DNA of 64,000 nucleotides from Subtercola sp. (GCA_025463765.1 JAODBC010000039.1:62001-126000), one strand, 5' to 3'; shown: positions 49,901 through 60,132, counted from the first letter of the stretch. Translations and numbers: made by a program. The notes: generated from the sequence alone by a model not told the origin.

Positions 49901-52602
49901 ACCGCTGTAGCCGCATCGAACGTGGTTGCTCCGAAGAACTGAGGGAGATAGTTCGTGTGATAGGCCGGGGTGAACTGCAGCTTGTACGATCCGGCTTGCA
50001 GGCCGCTGACGGTGTAGGTGCCGTCGGCCGCGGTGGTAGCCGAGCCAGCCCAGACATCGGCCACAGTGTAGGCAGCGACAGACACGCCGGCTATCGGCAG
50101 AGCGGGCGCCGTGGAAGACGACACCGTTCCCGATATGGCACCACCCAGAGCCAACGTGGCATTCCGAGCTGTGATGACCTGCCCGGTCGTGACGTCGAAA
50201 GTGGTTGCCGTGGCCAAGTCGGATTTTGCCCCCCACCACTGTTCGGTGAACGCTCGGTTCACCTGCGGCTGGAAGTCGAGTGTGTACGTTCCGGCCGACA
50301 CGCTATTGAACGCATAATTGCCGGAACTGTCTGTGTAGACCGAGGTCACGATGTAACCAGCCGACGGATTGACGAGCGAGACCATTACGCCGGAGAGAAT
50401 CGACGGTGTAGAACCGGCGCCTTTGACGGTGCCGCTGATCGATGCGGTTCGCGACAGCACGAAGTTCTTACCCCCGACCGCCTGTCCGGCAGTCAGAGTA
50501 ATCGGATCGGACTGCACTCGGGCGATCTTGCCGCTATACCACTGCGACAAATAACCCGAGTTCGACGGTGCGTCGACGTGCAACGAGTAAGAGCCGGCCG
50601 GCAGACGGTTCATGGAGAAATTTCCCGAGCTGTCGGTGTCAGCGTAGGTGGTCTGCAGGCCGGTTGCGGTGACGATATCAACTTCAGCCCCGGCCACCGG
50701 AACACCTCCTACGCCAGTCACCGTTCCTGAAACCGTTGCGCCTGCTGTCAACACTGCATTTTTGCCGGTCACGACGGCACCCGCTGCCACAGTGATCGGC
50801 GCGGCCGTGGTCAACGAGCTCTTGTCGTCGAACCATTCTGAGAGATAGTTAGCTGCGGTCGAGAATTGCAGCGCGTACGTTCCTGCAGGGAGACCGACAA
50901 GGTTGTAATTTCCTGCCGAGTCGGTCGTCGCTGTGAGCGTGGCCCCCGCGCCCGAACCCGAGGTCGGTATCGCTTGCACGGTCGCGCCCCCGAGGTTAAC
51001 CGTCGACGAGCCTTGCCCTTTGACATTCCCGCTGATCTGCGCGCCGACACTGAGCACCACGTTCTGACCTGACAAGGTTTGGCCTGCGGAGACTGCTAGA
51101 GCTGTCGCGTCGGCGAAGCTCGACTTGTGGTTGAACCATTCAGGAGCGTAGTTGTCACTCGTTGAAAACCGCAGCTTGTAGGAAGCGCCGACCAATCCGA
51201 TAAACGAGAAGTTGCCGGCGGCATCTGTTGTGGTCGTCCGTTGAGCCGAGTAATCCCATGAGGCGCTGAAAAGTTCGACCTTCGCGCCAGCAAGATTGGT
51301 AACGCCCGCCTTCACATTTCCGCTGATGACCGCTCCAGCCGCCAGCGACGCATTCTTGCCGGTAACTACCTGGCCCGTGGTCACCGTGATCAGGGTGGCT
51401 GACTCGTAATCGGCGACGTTCCCGTAATACGCAGGCAGATAGTTACCCTGCGGGGTGAACTCGAGACGATACGACCCTGCCGCCAGCCCCGTGATCGTAT
51501 AGGCCCCAGAAGCATCGGTGGTAACGAAGTCAGGATACGAGCCTGTGCCGTTGGGTGAGGCCTGCACGGTCACCCCCGAGAGGGCAGCTCCAGCGGTTCC
51601 TGTGACCTTGCCCGAGACCGTCGCTCCGACGGCGAGCACAGCATTCTTGCCCGTCAGATCTTGACCCGCAGAGATGGCAACGTAATCGGCCTCCGAGAAG
51701 GAACTCTTACCCGACCACCACTGGCTCAGATAGTTCGCTTGGCCGCTGAAGTAAAGCCTGTAAGACCCCGTCGACAGGCCGTCGATTGTGTAGTTGCCGC
51801 TTTCATCGGTGTCGCCACCGCCGACGTAGTTGTAGGTGGAATCGTAGGCGTAAACGTACACGTTGCTGAGCCCGCCCGTGCCGCTTCCGGTTACCTTGCC
51901 AGAGATCGACGCTGCTTTGACGAGAGTGATGTCTTTGGTAGTGACCTGACCGGCCGTCACGATGATGGGAGACGAAGACAACGCGGAGTTATCGCCACCC
52001 CAGGTCTGGGTCAGATACCCGTTGAGACCGAACTCGACGGTATAAGCCCCCGCCGCCAGACTGCTGAACGAATACGTACCATCGGTGCCGGTGCCGGTGG
52101 TCATGTATTGCATCGGCGAGCCGCCCCATTTCCAGAGGTAGATGTACACCATAGAAAGCGCAGACGCCGGTGAGCCACCCGTCACGGTACCTGAAATGCT
52201 TCCCGGCGGCCCTGAAGGAGTCGGGGTCGGTGACGAGGTCGGTGTAGCGGTGGGGAAAGACGTCGACGTCGGGAACGACGTAGAGGTCGGGCTCGGACTC
52301 GAGGTGGGCGTCGACGTCGGCGTCGAGGAAGGCGTCGAGGTCGGCGTCGAGATCGATGTCGATCTAGGAGTGGGCGTCGACGTCGAAGTCGAACTGGGCG
52401 TCGGCGACGAGGTCGGCGTCGGTGACGAGGTCGGCGTCGGCGTCGACGTCGGCGTCGAGCTCAGGCTCACGGCGGTGGCCTCCGGCTGCGCCGCCTGTGC
52501 CGCCACCGGGGCAAGTACTAGCGCCGCCCCGACGGCAATCGTCGTGAAGATGCCAGCCAGCGCCATGCGCGCGGATCGTTTGGTGCGTCGTGGAGCAGTC
52601 AT
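46927..52602 (-). CDS. Giant secreted repeat protein (carboxypeptidase-regulatory-like and Ig-like domains)
   Basis: A protein of 1,891 residues. A signal peptide (RMALAGIFTTIAVGAALVLAPVAAQA) is followed by a ~90-residue Ser/Thr/Pro-rich stalk, likely glycosylated. Fourteen repeats of ~95 residues then follow, each built as SGxV-x-G-V-x(15-20)-TDxxGNYxxxGLxAGxYxLxF-x(10)-QWWxGKxS-x-ATxITVxAGQxVTGKNAxL. These resemble CarboxypepD_reg/Cna-B-like beta-sandwiches. Four ~85-residue repeats end it: PTISGTAKVGQxLTA-GTWAP-VTLxYQWxRxGVAIxGATASTYTxxxADxGKxxTVTVTGSKxGY. The protein stops at AKVVP with no LPxTG or helix, so it is released or held non-covalently. ATG at 52602 follows GGGGGA. It probably serves as an adhesin or matrix protein; no enzymatic motif is seen. 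Confidence 0.85.
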   Translation of the reverse strand: MTAPRRTKRSARMALAGIFTTIAVGAALVLAPVAAQAAQPEATAVSLSSTPTSTPTPTSSPTPTSSPTPSSTSTSTPTPRSTSISTPTSTPSSTPTSTPTSSPSPTSTSFPTSTSFPTATPTSSPTPTPSGPPGSISGTVTGGSPASALSMVYIYLWKWGGSPMQYMTTGTGTDGTYSFSSLAAGAYTVEFGLNGYLTQTWGGDNSALSSSPIIVTAGQVTTKDITLVKAASISGKVTGSGTGGLSNVYVYAYDSTYNYVGGGDTDESGNYTIDGLSTGSYRLYFSGQANYLSQWWSGKSSFSEADYVAISAGQDLTGKNAVLAVGATVSGKVTGTAGAALSGVTVQASPNGTGSYPDFVTTDASGAYTITGLAAGSYRLEFTPQGNYLPAYYGNVADYESATLITVTTGQVVTGKNASLAAGAVISGNVKAGVTNLAGAKVELFSASWDYSAQRTTTTDAAGNFSFIGLVGASYKLRFSTSDNYAPEWFNHKSSFADATALAVSAGQTLSGQNVVLSVGAQISGNVKGQGSSTVNLGGATVQAIPTSGSGAGATLTATTDSAGNYNLVGLPAGTYALQFSTAANYLSEWFDDKSSLTTAAPITVAAGAVVTGKNAVLTAGATVSGTVTGVGGVPVAGAEVDIVTATGLQTTYADTDSSGNFSMNRLPAGSYSLHVDAPSNSGYLSQWYSGKIARVQSDPITLTAGQAVGGKNFVLSRTASISGTVKGAGSTPSILSGVMVSLVNPSAGYIVTSVYTDSSGNYAFNSVSAGTYTLDFQPQVNRAFTEQWWGAKSDLATATTFDVTTGQVITARNATLALGGAISGTVSSSTAPALPIAGVSVAAYTVADVWAGSATTAADGTYTVSGLQAGSYKLQFTPAYHTNYLPQFFGATTFDAATAVSVTGNVTATGKNVSLRAGATVSGVVTVAGAAPTATWSLVEAYDPNGIYEASTQTDATGSYSLVGLTPGFVKLEFSAGGFVTKYSTNRASLGTADKIAVSSGKTVTGANANLLPAGSISGIVTNSDGTVGNASYPYGYATASVYTTAGGYVASAQVDSATGAFTVSGLLDGSYRLQVSTSEGSDAGQWYGNKPTLQASTAIVVAAGQAITGKNVTLIKGSTLKGNIKAGSPSANLADAWVYAFGSNGYSFERADSDASGNFTITGLPADTYTLEYVADGYVVSWWNGKTSQATATPVTVGASQNLTGFNAVLSPLLKSSISGVETDATFGTGIGGGNQVQAYTTAGVIVASTTTESDGGYVLSSLPAGTYKLSFGQDTRYAVEWFGGKPTLAAADTITVAANQSVTGMNIARHRGASLAGTVVDSSSPARPMQYEFVVANNRDGSIAGYDYTDQHGNYLVTGLAAGSYKLSYYSSTRYQGLSSLAPQWWPGKTSLATATAITLTAGQAVTGKNATLSSGASISGTVSNVQGEKLDGITVPIWQQTGSTYTQVGATRTDGSGNYSMPGLAPGTYKVGFTDYSTGNSYDGTGGFKYTDQFSSAKATLTAADPITVTAAQAVAAKNAVLVPKPTQLSLTAAPPTISGTAALGQTLTAVTNGWSPTGIAFTYQWKRANLPIGTGATYKVVAGDVGSAITVTVTGTKAGYYTVSRDSGATASVAANVLTATPVPTVSGTAAIGQKLTAAAGTWAPAVVTLVYQWSAGGVAITGATASTYTVTAAEAGKALTVTVTGSKPGYATVATTSVATAVVPTGTLTVGTPTISGTAKVGQQLTAATGTWAPTVVTFGYQWNRAGVAIAGATASTYTLVNADAGKTITVTVTGSKTGYTTVAKTSPGTAVVTGGTLTAPTPTISGTAKVGQTLTAKPGTWAPATVTLRYQWKRGGVAIVNATAATYKPVAADKGLALTVTVTGSQTGFDSKSVTSAATAKVVP

Positions 52603-52748
52603 CGGTCCCCCGTTATGGCTTTCGCGGTCGCTTCGCGGCAAGCCAAAACTGTGTAGAACATGTGTGACCCCCACCCCAGAAGATAGCGATCTTCACATCA
52701 AGCGGTCACCCCCCAGAACAGGGCTGGTTTTCGGCGAGCGACGGGAGG

Positions 52749-55019
<2,271 letters not shown>

Positions 55020-55173
55020 CTGCGATGCCTCTCCCCGGCTCGTCTCCCCATTCGCCTCTGTCTTCAGCCCGGCGGGGCCGCCGGGCCAACGGGCCACGAT
55101 GAACTCGCGGCCCGTCACGTGCCGCTCTGGGCGACGCGACGACAGAAGCGTGTCTCACGATACTAGGAGCACG

Positions 55174-55494
55174 GTGAGCATCACGGATGGCCTTCAGCTC
55201 ACCACGCAGCAACAGCCACGCTCTGAGACCACTCGTGGCGCCGCGCCGGGCACGTCGTCCGCGCGTTCGTCACACCGAGACGGCGTGCGTGGCGCCCCTA
55301 CGTCGGCGAGTGGCGATGACCGGGTCAGCCCGATGTTGAAAAACATGGTTGCCAGCGTCGCGAGCAATCCGGTGGCGGCGATTCCGATTCACGTCTGTTC
55401 TACCCGAGCCCTGGCCACCCGGAACCTCGGCCCAGTTTGCGCAAAAGCACCTAAAACGGCACACGAAGATGCCTTTGCGCAACGACGGAGCTGA
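55174..55494 (+). CDS. Possible small gene of unknown function
   Basis: In the 559-bp gap between two leftward genes (55020-55578), a rightward frame of 106 codons starts with GTG four bases after AGGAG. It encodes a polar N-terminus and then MLKNMVASVASNPVAAIPIHVCSTRALATRNLGP. It matches nothing I recognise. The second half looks like a weak membrane segment and could be the mutated start of a larger membrane protein gene. Codon usage is ordinary. I list it only because no other feature explains the gap; it may be chance. Confidence 0.2.
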   Translation: MSITDGLQLTTQQQPRSETTRGAAPGTSSARSSHRDGVRGAPTSASGDDRVSPMLKNMVASVASNPVAAIPIHVCSTRALATRNLGPVCAKAPKTAHEDAFAQRRS

Positions 55495-55578
55495 CCGAGG
55501 GGTCTCAGCTCGCCAGAGCGCCGCGCCCCCCAGCCCGCTGATCAGCCTGGCGAGGGGCCCCGCGCCAACACAGCGGCG

Positions 55579-56487
55579 TCAGCTACTCGCCACCGCCCCC
55601 ATACTCAGAATCGTGTTCAGCGCCAGCACCACGATGAGCCCGTTGAAGAAGAAGCTCAGCACCGAATGCCACACCACCGTGTAGCGCAGCCGCGTGCTCA
55701 GCACCTCGACATCAGACGCCGCGAACGACGTGCCCAGCGTGTACGCGAAGTACACGAAGTCGACCACGCCCGGGTTCGGCGTATTCGGAAACCGCATCGG
55801 CGGCGTCGCCGACCTGAAGTAGTTCTGCTGGTAGATCTGCGCGAAGCCCCAGTGCAAGAACCCCCACGACAGCAGCATCGCCCACACCCCGACCACGTTG
55901 AAGAGCGGCCCGTAGTTGGGATCGTTGCGCAGCGTCAGCAGCTGCACTGCCGCCACCACTCCGACCAGGCTCGCCGAGAACGTTCCGATGAACGAGATCA
56001 CCCGCACCGGCAGGCTCAGCTCGAGCCGCGACGGGCGCCCCTCGGCCGTGCGCCGCAGGCGGCTCAGGATGCCCAGCAGCAGCACCGCGACGACCGCGTA
56101 ACTCGTTCCGAGCGTGCACCACAGCAGCTGGGAGAACAGCGACGAGTCGTCGTCGTCTGCCGAGATGAACGTGACACCGAGAATCACCATGACGATCTGA
56201 ACCGCCACGCTGATCACGAACACCGCGATGACCACGCGGCCCCGCCGCGCTTGCACCTCGCCGTCGCGGTAGGCCCGGGCATCCATCTCTCCCCCACCCG
56301 CGCCCCCGCCCGCGCCCCCGACGCCCCCGCCGGCGAGACCGTCATTTTCGGCCGAGACCCCCCGCTGCAACGGCCGATCTCGGCCAGAACTGACGGCCTC
56401 GGCGTTCGCTGGGCCCGGGGCTGGGCCCGAGTCGGGGCCCGGAGTCGGCGAAGGCGCCGGCGAAGGCTCGGAGTCGCCCGAACTCAC
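55579..56487 (-). CDS. DUF1345 membrane protein with low-complexity N-terminus
   Basis: A 302-residue protein. Residues 1-~75 are Pro/Gly/Ser-rich and disordered. Five or six membrane helices follow. The region NPGVVDFVYFAYTLGTSFAASDVEVLSTRLRYTVVWHSVLSFFFNGLIVVLALN is the DUF1345 signature, which resembles the pore loop and last helix of potassium channels. The function is not known. The start codon overlaps the stop of the signal peptidase gene in a GTGA, so the two are translationally coupled. Together with the HprK-like gene they form a tight three-gene unit. Within the leader a GGCCGAGA/TCTCGGCC inverted repeat is visible on the DNA (56347-56394). Confidence 0.85.
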   Translation of the reverse strand: MSSGDSEPSPAPSPTPGPDSGPAPGPANAEAVSSGRDRPLQRGVSAENDGLAGGGVGGAGGGAGGGEMDARAYRDGEVQARRGRVVIAVFVISVAVQIVMVILGVTFISADDDDSSLFSQLLWCTLGTSYAVVAVLLLGILSRLRRTAEGRPSRLELSLPVRVISFIGTFSASLVGVVAAVQLLTLRNDPNYGPLFNVVGVWAMLLSWGFLHWGFAQIYQQNYFRSATPPMRFPNTPNPGVVDFVYFAYTLGTSFAASDVEVLSTRLRYTVVWHSVLSFFFNGLIVVLALNTILSMGAVASS

Positions 56488-57602
56488 AACCCGCTCCAGT
56501 GCCCCGGCGGCAGCACCACCGCGAACGCCCGGCCCACCACGTCAGAGCGACCCACCATCTTCAGGCAGTCTGACGTCGACGCCGTGGGCGGCCTGCCCCG
56601 GCACGCGTAGATGGAGTCGTTCGAGTTCGACCGATGGTCGCCGAGCACGAAGTACTGCCCCGCCGGAACCGTCACCGTGGGAAAACAGCGCTGCGACTCC
56701 GGCGTCGTCGTGCAGTCGAGCACGCCCGGCTGGTACGGATAATCCTCGTAGATATACGGCTCATCGAGCGCCACCCCGTCGACCGTCACACGACCGAGAG
56801 CATCGCAACACGACACCGTCTGCCCCGGCCCCGCGATCACCCGCTTCACCAGGGTATGGTCGAGCGACGGCCCGACCCCGACGATTCCGCTCAGCCATTT
56901 CACCGCGTACGACAGCGGATTCGACGGCGCCGGTGCCGGCTCCCCCCACAGCGACGAGGCCGTGAACACCACAACGTCGCCCGGCTTCGGGTTCGCCCCG
57001 AACTCGTAACTGATGCGGTCGACCAGAATACGATCGCCCACCGCCAGCGTCTGCTGCATCGACCCCGACGGAACGTAATACAGCTTCACCACGAACGCCT
57101 GCACCAGCGCCAGCACCACGAAGGCGGCAACCAGGTTGAACCAGAAGCTGCCCGTGACGCGCCGGATGCCCGTGCGCTTGCCCCCCGCATGCTTGCGAGC
57201 TGGCGCAGTACTCCGGGCCGGGTCCACCGGCTGCCGACCGCCGCTCGCAGCACCCTCGTGGGCATTCCCGTCAGCACCCCCCACAGAAGGCGCGGCACCC
57301 GCAGCACCCGCCGCTCCCGACCGCGCTCCCCCGCCGACCGCACCATCGCCGCCCGCGTTACCCGACCGCGTTCCCGCCTCTGCCGTCACCTCACCATCCG
57401 GCGCTGAACCGCCCGCAGAACCCCGCGCAGAACCCGCCCGCGCTCCCGCGCCGGCCCCACCGTCCCCGCCCGCGCTACCCGACCGCGCTCCCGCCTCTGC
57501 CCTCACCTCACCATCGGGCGCTGAACCGCCCGCAGAACCCTGCGCAGCACCCGCCGCGCCAGCGACCGGGCCCGCTCCCCCGCCCCCGCCCCCGTCACTC
57601 AT
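56484..57602 (-). CDS. Signal peptidase I with repetitive N-terminal extension
   Basis: A membrane-bound serine-lysine protease that removes signal peptides of exported proteins. After a ~135-residue Gly/Ala/Asp-rich cytoplasmic extension made of repeats, one helix (SFWFNLVAAFVVLALVQAFVVKLYYV) leads to the catalytic Ser in PSGSMQQTLAVGDRILVDR. The catalytic Lys is in LVKRVIAGPGQTV. VPAGQYFVLGDHRSNSNDS and the C-terminal VVGRAFAVVLPPG complete the fold. Three cysteine positions (SCCD, DCTTTPESQRC, YAC...DC) suggest disulfides on the outside. ATG at 57602 overlaps the HprK-like gene by eight bases. As the operon contains only this protease, DUF1345 and the HprK-like protein, it may be a dedicated rather than a general enzyme; that is inference. 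Confidence 0.9.
   Translation of the reverse strand: MSDGGGGGGAGPVAGAAGAAQGSAGGSAPDGEVRAEAGARSGSAGGDGGAGAGARAGSARGSAGGSAPDGEVTAEAGTRSGNAGGDGAVGGGARSGAAGAAGAAPSVGGADGNAHEGAASGGRQPVDPARSTAPARKHAGGKRTGIRRVTGSFWFNLVAAFVVLALVQAFVVKLYYVPSGSMQQTLAVGDRILVDRISYEFGANPKPGDVVVFTASSLWGEPAPAPSNPLSYAVKWLSGIVGVGPSLDHTLVKRVIAGPGQTVSCCDALGRVTVDGVALDEPYIYEDYPYQPGVLDCTTTPESQRCFPTVTVPAGQYFVLGDHRSNSNDSIYACRGRPPTASTSDCLKMVGRSDVVGRAFAVVLPPGHWSGL
57363..57555. repeat. 117-bp tandem repeat coding the signal peptidase extension
   Basis: CGACCGCGTTCCCGCC (57363) and CGACCGCGCTCCCGCC (57480) begin two copies of a 117-bp unit (39 codons) with high identity through GAACCGCCCGCAGAACCC. The repeat is in frame and encodes two copies of a GSAGGSAPDGEV-type block. 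Confidence 0.8.
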
Positions 57603-59115
57603 CGCGCCCCACGCCCCGCCCAACAACAGCCAGCAGCCCGATCTCCACCAGTTCCCCGACCGCAGCGCCCACCAGCCCCTCGGCCAAACCCTCACCCGGG
57701 TCGCCGTGCACCTCCACCACCGCGTTCACCAGCTGCCGCCGGCTGCGTGGCGCAAGCTCCACCGCCTCGATGATGGTCGGAGCGATGCCGCCGAGCACCC
57801 GAACCGTGGTTCCGCTGAGCACGATCATCGACTCCCCATCACGCACAGCGTCAGCGTACTCGGCGCGTAACAGCTCCTCGTCAGACGTGTCAGTGTTCTC
57901 AGCGGTTGCTGGGGGTGCAGCCGCCGCAGGTGCAGCCGCGGCGGGTTCCGCCGCAGCAGCAGCGCCCGCAGCGGCGCCCGGCGCACCGGCCGCGCCCCGA
58001 TCATCCACCACGTTCGCACGCGCAGCACCCCGAGCATCCACTTCTCGCGCACCGAGAGCACCCCGAGCATCCACATCGCCCGCGCCCACTCCCGCGCCGC
58101 GCACCAGCGCGCCCGACCCGTGACCCGCCGCCCGCGCCTCGGCGAACAGCCGCGCGAACACCTCAGGCAGCGTCGCCGCCTCGCTGTACGTCACCGCGCG
58201 CAGCCCCCCGCACGCCGCGAGCACCTGCACGAGCCGGCGCAGCGGCTTCTGCCGCTCGGGCAGGTAGCTGATCTGCGGCACGAGTTCTTCGACCGACTCC
58301 GCCACGCTCACCGGCCGGATGCTCGGCGCACCTTCATGCCCAGGCTGCCGATCGAGCATCACCACCCCCACCAAGCGCAGCGCACCCGACGGCGCATTCA
58401 AGCCCAACTCCGACGGCGAAACCTGGTCTTTGTAGTACTCGGGAGGTGGCTGCTTCACCGAAAGGGGCTTGCCGTACGCCAGCACCCCGAGGTCGTCTTG
58501 CACGGCCAGCGTCTCGTCGGTGACATACTCGAACACCTTTCCCAGGGCGATCGATGCCGTCGTCTTTCCGCGACCCGAGGGCCCGACGAACGCGATCACA
58601 TCGCCCGTCGCGGGGTCGGCGACACCGCCCGCGTGAAACATCAACAGCTCGGCCCGCCGCGCATCGATCGCCAACCGCGTGATGAGCCCCGAGAGCTGGT
58701 CGGCAAGCGCCCGGTACGTGGGCGCTGTGGCGCGCTGCTCCGCCGTTTCGGCTGCCCCAGTCAGTTCGCCTACGTCACTGTCGGCGGCAGCGGTATCGGC
58801 AGCCGCCGCAACGGCAGTAGCAGCCGAAGCGGCAGCGCCTTTAGCGGTATCGGGATCGGCCGCCGCAGTAGCAGCAGCAGCCTCGGCAGCCGCCGCCGCA
58901 GTAGCAGCAGCCCCGATCGCGACGGCGCGCCGTACCGACGCATCCTGCACAGAGGCGCGGATGATCGTGGCCCCCTCAGGCGCGACCGCTACCTCGCGCG
59001 CCTCACACCACTGCCACGACTCCAGAAAGTGCCGGGCATCCGTCTCGCCCACACCCTCGAGCACCACGGCGAACGGCTGCTGCAGCGCAGTTAGCGTGAC
59101 CCACGACCCCATCAC
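57595..59115 (-). CDS. HPr-kinase-like P-loop protein fused to a PqqD-like domain
   Basis: A 506-residue soluble protein of unusual domain build. The N-terminal ~60 residues form a small domain, followed by Ala-rich repeats (~68-118). Then comes a kinase-like core: AELLMFHAGGVADPATGDVIAFVGPSGRGKTTASIALG (Walker A GPSGRGKTT, ~178) and EYVTDETLAV, which matches the HPr kinase/phosphorylase C-terminal fold (its DD is DE here). A second Ala/Gly low-complexity region spans ~345-410. The C-terminal ~90 residues (DAVRDGESMIVLSGTTVRVLGGIAPTIIEAVEL...VGAAVGELVEIGLLA) fit PqqD, the RRE fold that binds leader peptides in RiPP pathways. It likely phosphorylates or handles a peptide or protein partner. 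It is first in an overlapping operon with signal peptidase I and DUF1345. Confidence 0.72.
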   Translation of the reverse strand: MMGSWVTLTALQQPFAVVLEGVGETDARHFLESWQWCEAREVAVAPEGATIIRASVQDASVRRAVAIGAAATAAAAAEAAAATAAADPDTAKGAAASAATAVAAAADTAAADSDVGELTGAAETAEQRATAPTYRALADQLSGLITRLAIDARRAELLMFHAGGVADPATGDVIAFVGPSGRGKTTASIALGKVFEYVTDETLAVQDDLGVLAYGKPLSVKQPPPEYYKDQVSPSELGLNAPSGALRLVGVVMLDRQPGHEGAPSIRPVSVAESVEELVPQISYLPERQKPLRRLVQVLAACGGLRAVTYSEAATLPEVFARLFAEARAAGHGSGALVRGAGVGAGDVDARGALGAREVDARGAARANVVDDRGAAGAPGAAAGAAAAAEPAAAAPAAAAPPATAENTDTSDEELLRAEYADAVRDGESMIVLSGTTVRVLGGIAPTIIEAVELAPRSRRQLVNAVVEVHGDPGEGLAEGLVGAAVGELVEIGLLAVVGRGVGRDE

Positions 59116-59160
59116 CCCAAACTACCGTGCCTGCGTGCCGCATCTTCTCCACCCGAACGA

Positions 59161-59310
59161 GCGGCACACAAATCGGCGCCACCCAGCCTGGGGGCACCCG
59201 CCCGAGCGGCACTCGCGTGAGCGCCACCTAACCTGGCGGCACCCCCCTGAGCGGCACTCGCGCGAGCGGCACCCAGCCGAGCGGCACCCGCTCGAGCGGC
59301 ACCCTCTTTA
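59161..59310. repeat. Ten exact 15-bp tandem units in the promoter gap
   Basis: From 59161 to 59310 every 15 bases begins a new GCGGCAC(C/T)C-type unit (for example GCGGCACTCGCGTGA, GCGGCACCCAGCCGA, GCGGCACCCGCTCGA). None is lost or gained in length. It lies in the gap 59116-59478 between the divergent HprK-like and Tat-protein genes. On the minus strand the units would read VPLxR, but stops break the frame. Confidence 0.85.
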
Positions 59311-59478
59311 GGGCTTTAGTGCTGGTCAGAGGTCGAATTACAGTCGTTAACAGACCCACGACCCTTGACGCAGCGAGGGCATTCTCGAAGGTCTTTTCTC
59401 GCCCATGCATCGACGCTCGCGAACGCAGCCGACGCTGCTCGCGAGCGCTGACACCCGACCCGAAATGCGACTCACCCC

Positions 59479-60009
59479 ATGGCCCTGCGCTCTCACGACA
59501 CCTCACTGCCCGCGAACCTCGACATCACCGATACCCCCAACGGCGCCGATACCCCGAGCGCCGTCGACACCCCCTCCACCGGTTTCAGCCGCCGCACCCT
59601 CGTCAAGAGTGCCGCCTGGTCGGTGCCGGTCATCGCACTTGCAGTCGGCGCCCCCGCCCAGGCCTCGTCGAAACCGCACGACTGGACTCCTTGCATCTGC
59701 GGCGGCAAGAACGGATCGGGCCCTTACGGCCAGAACGACAACGGGCAGTACCTCGTCGAAGAGCACCTGCTCATCATCACGTACGACCGAATTCCGCAGA
59801 ACACCATCGACGTCAACGTTCGTTTTCTCGACGGAACCAGCAAGAACTTTCACTACGACTTCAAGAACTGGCCGCTCACCCCGGGCTCGAACCAGCTCAC
59901 CATCAACCTCGCCGGCTATTCCACCACCGGCCCCGCCTGGGTGCAGGTCGACGGCTTCAACTCCCACTACTCCGACCCGAAGTGCCCCGCCCCCTCCACC
60001 AACAAGTAG
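59479..60009 (+). CDS. Tat-signal secreted protein of unknown function
   Basis: A 176-residue protein. Thr/Asp/Pro repeats (DTP-type, residues ~17-33) precede a twin-arginine signal SRRTLVKSAAWSVPVIALAVGAPAQA (~37-62), so it should be exported folded and cleaved near AQAS. The mature ~115 residues begin with WTPCICGG, hold a central beta-rich part (HLLIITYDRIPQNTIDVNVRFLDG, NQLTINLAGY) and end with DPKCPAP. Three cysteines in a small secreted beta protein suggest a disulfide and perhaps metal or cofactor binding. I do not recognise a family. Its nearest neighbours are the divergent HprK/PqqD-signal peptidase operon and a response regulator downstream on the same strand. Confidence 0.72.
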   Translation: MALRSHDTSLPANLDITDTPNGADTPSAVDTPSTGFSRRTLVKSAAWSVPVIALAVGAPAQASSKPHDWTPCICGGKNGSGPYGQNDNGQYLVEEHLLIITYDRIPQNTIDVNVRFLDGTSKNFHYDFKNWPLTPGSNQLTINLAGYSTTGPAWVQVDGFNSHYSDPKCPAPSTNK

Positions 60010-60132
60010 CTCTCAGCCCCGGCAAATCGCACTCGATGCGTTCGGAATGACCTTCGACGTCGACCACGACGCCCTCGTCGTTTCGCCCTCCGTCTGCCAG
60101 GCTCCCCCGCCGCTTCGCGGTCTGTTGGTAGC

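Noticed and set aside
56347-56394. GGCCGAGA/TCTCGGCC inverted repeat
   Set aside because: It lies inside the DUF1345 coding region in GC-rich DNA; the arms are short and it is probably chance.
59003-59506. Pentapeptide-repeat protein (VPLxR) on the minus strand
   Set aside because: The frame is broken by stops in the array, lacks the A(D/N)LxX pattern and has no start or ribosome site.
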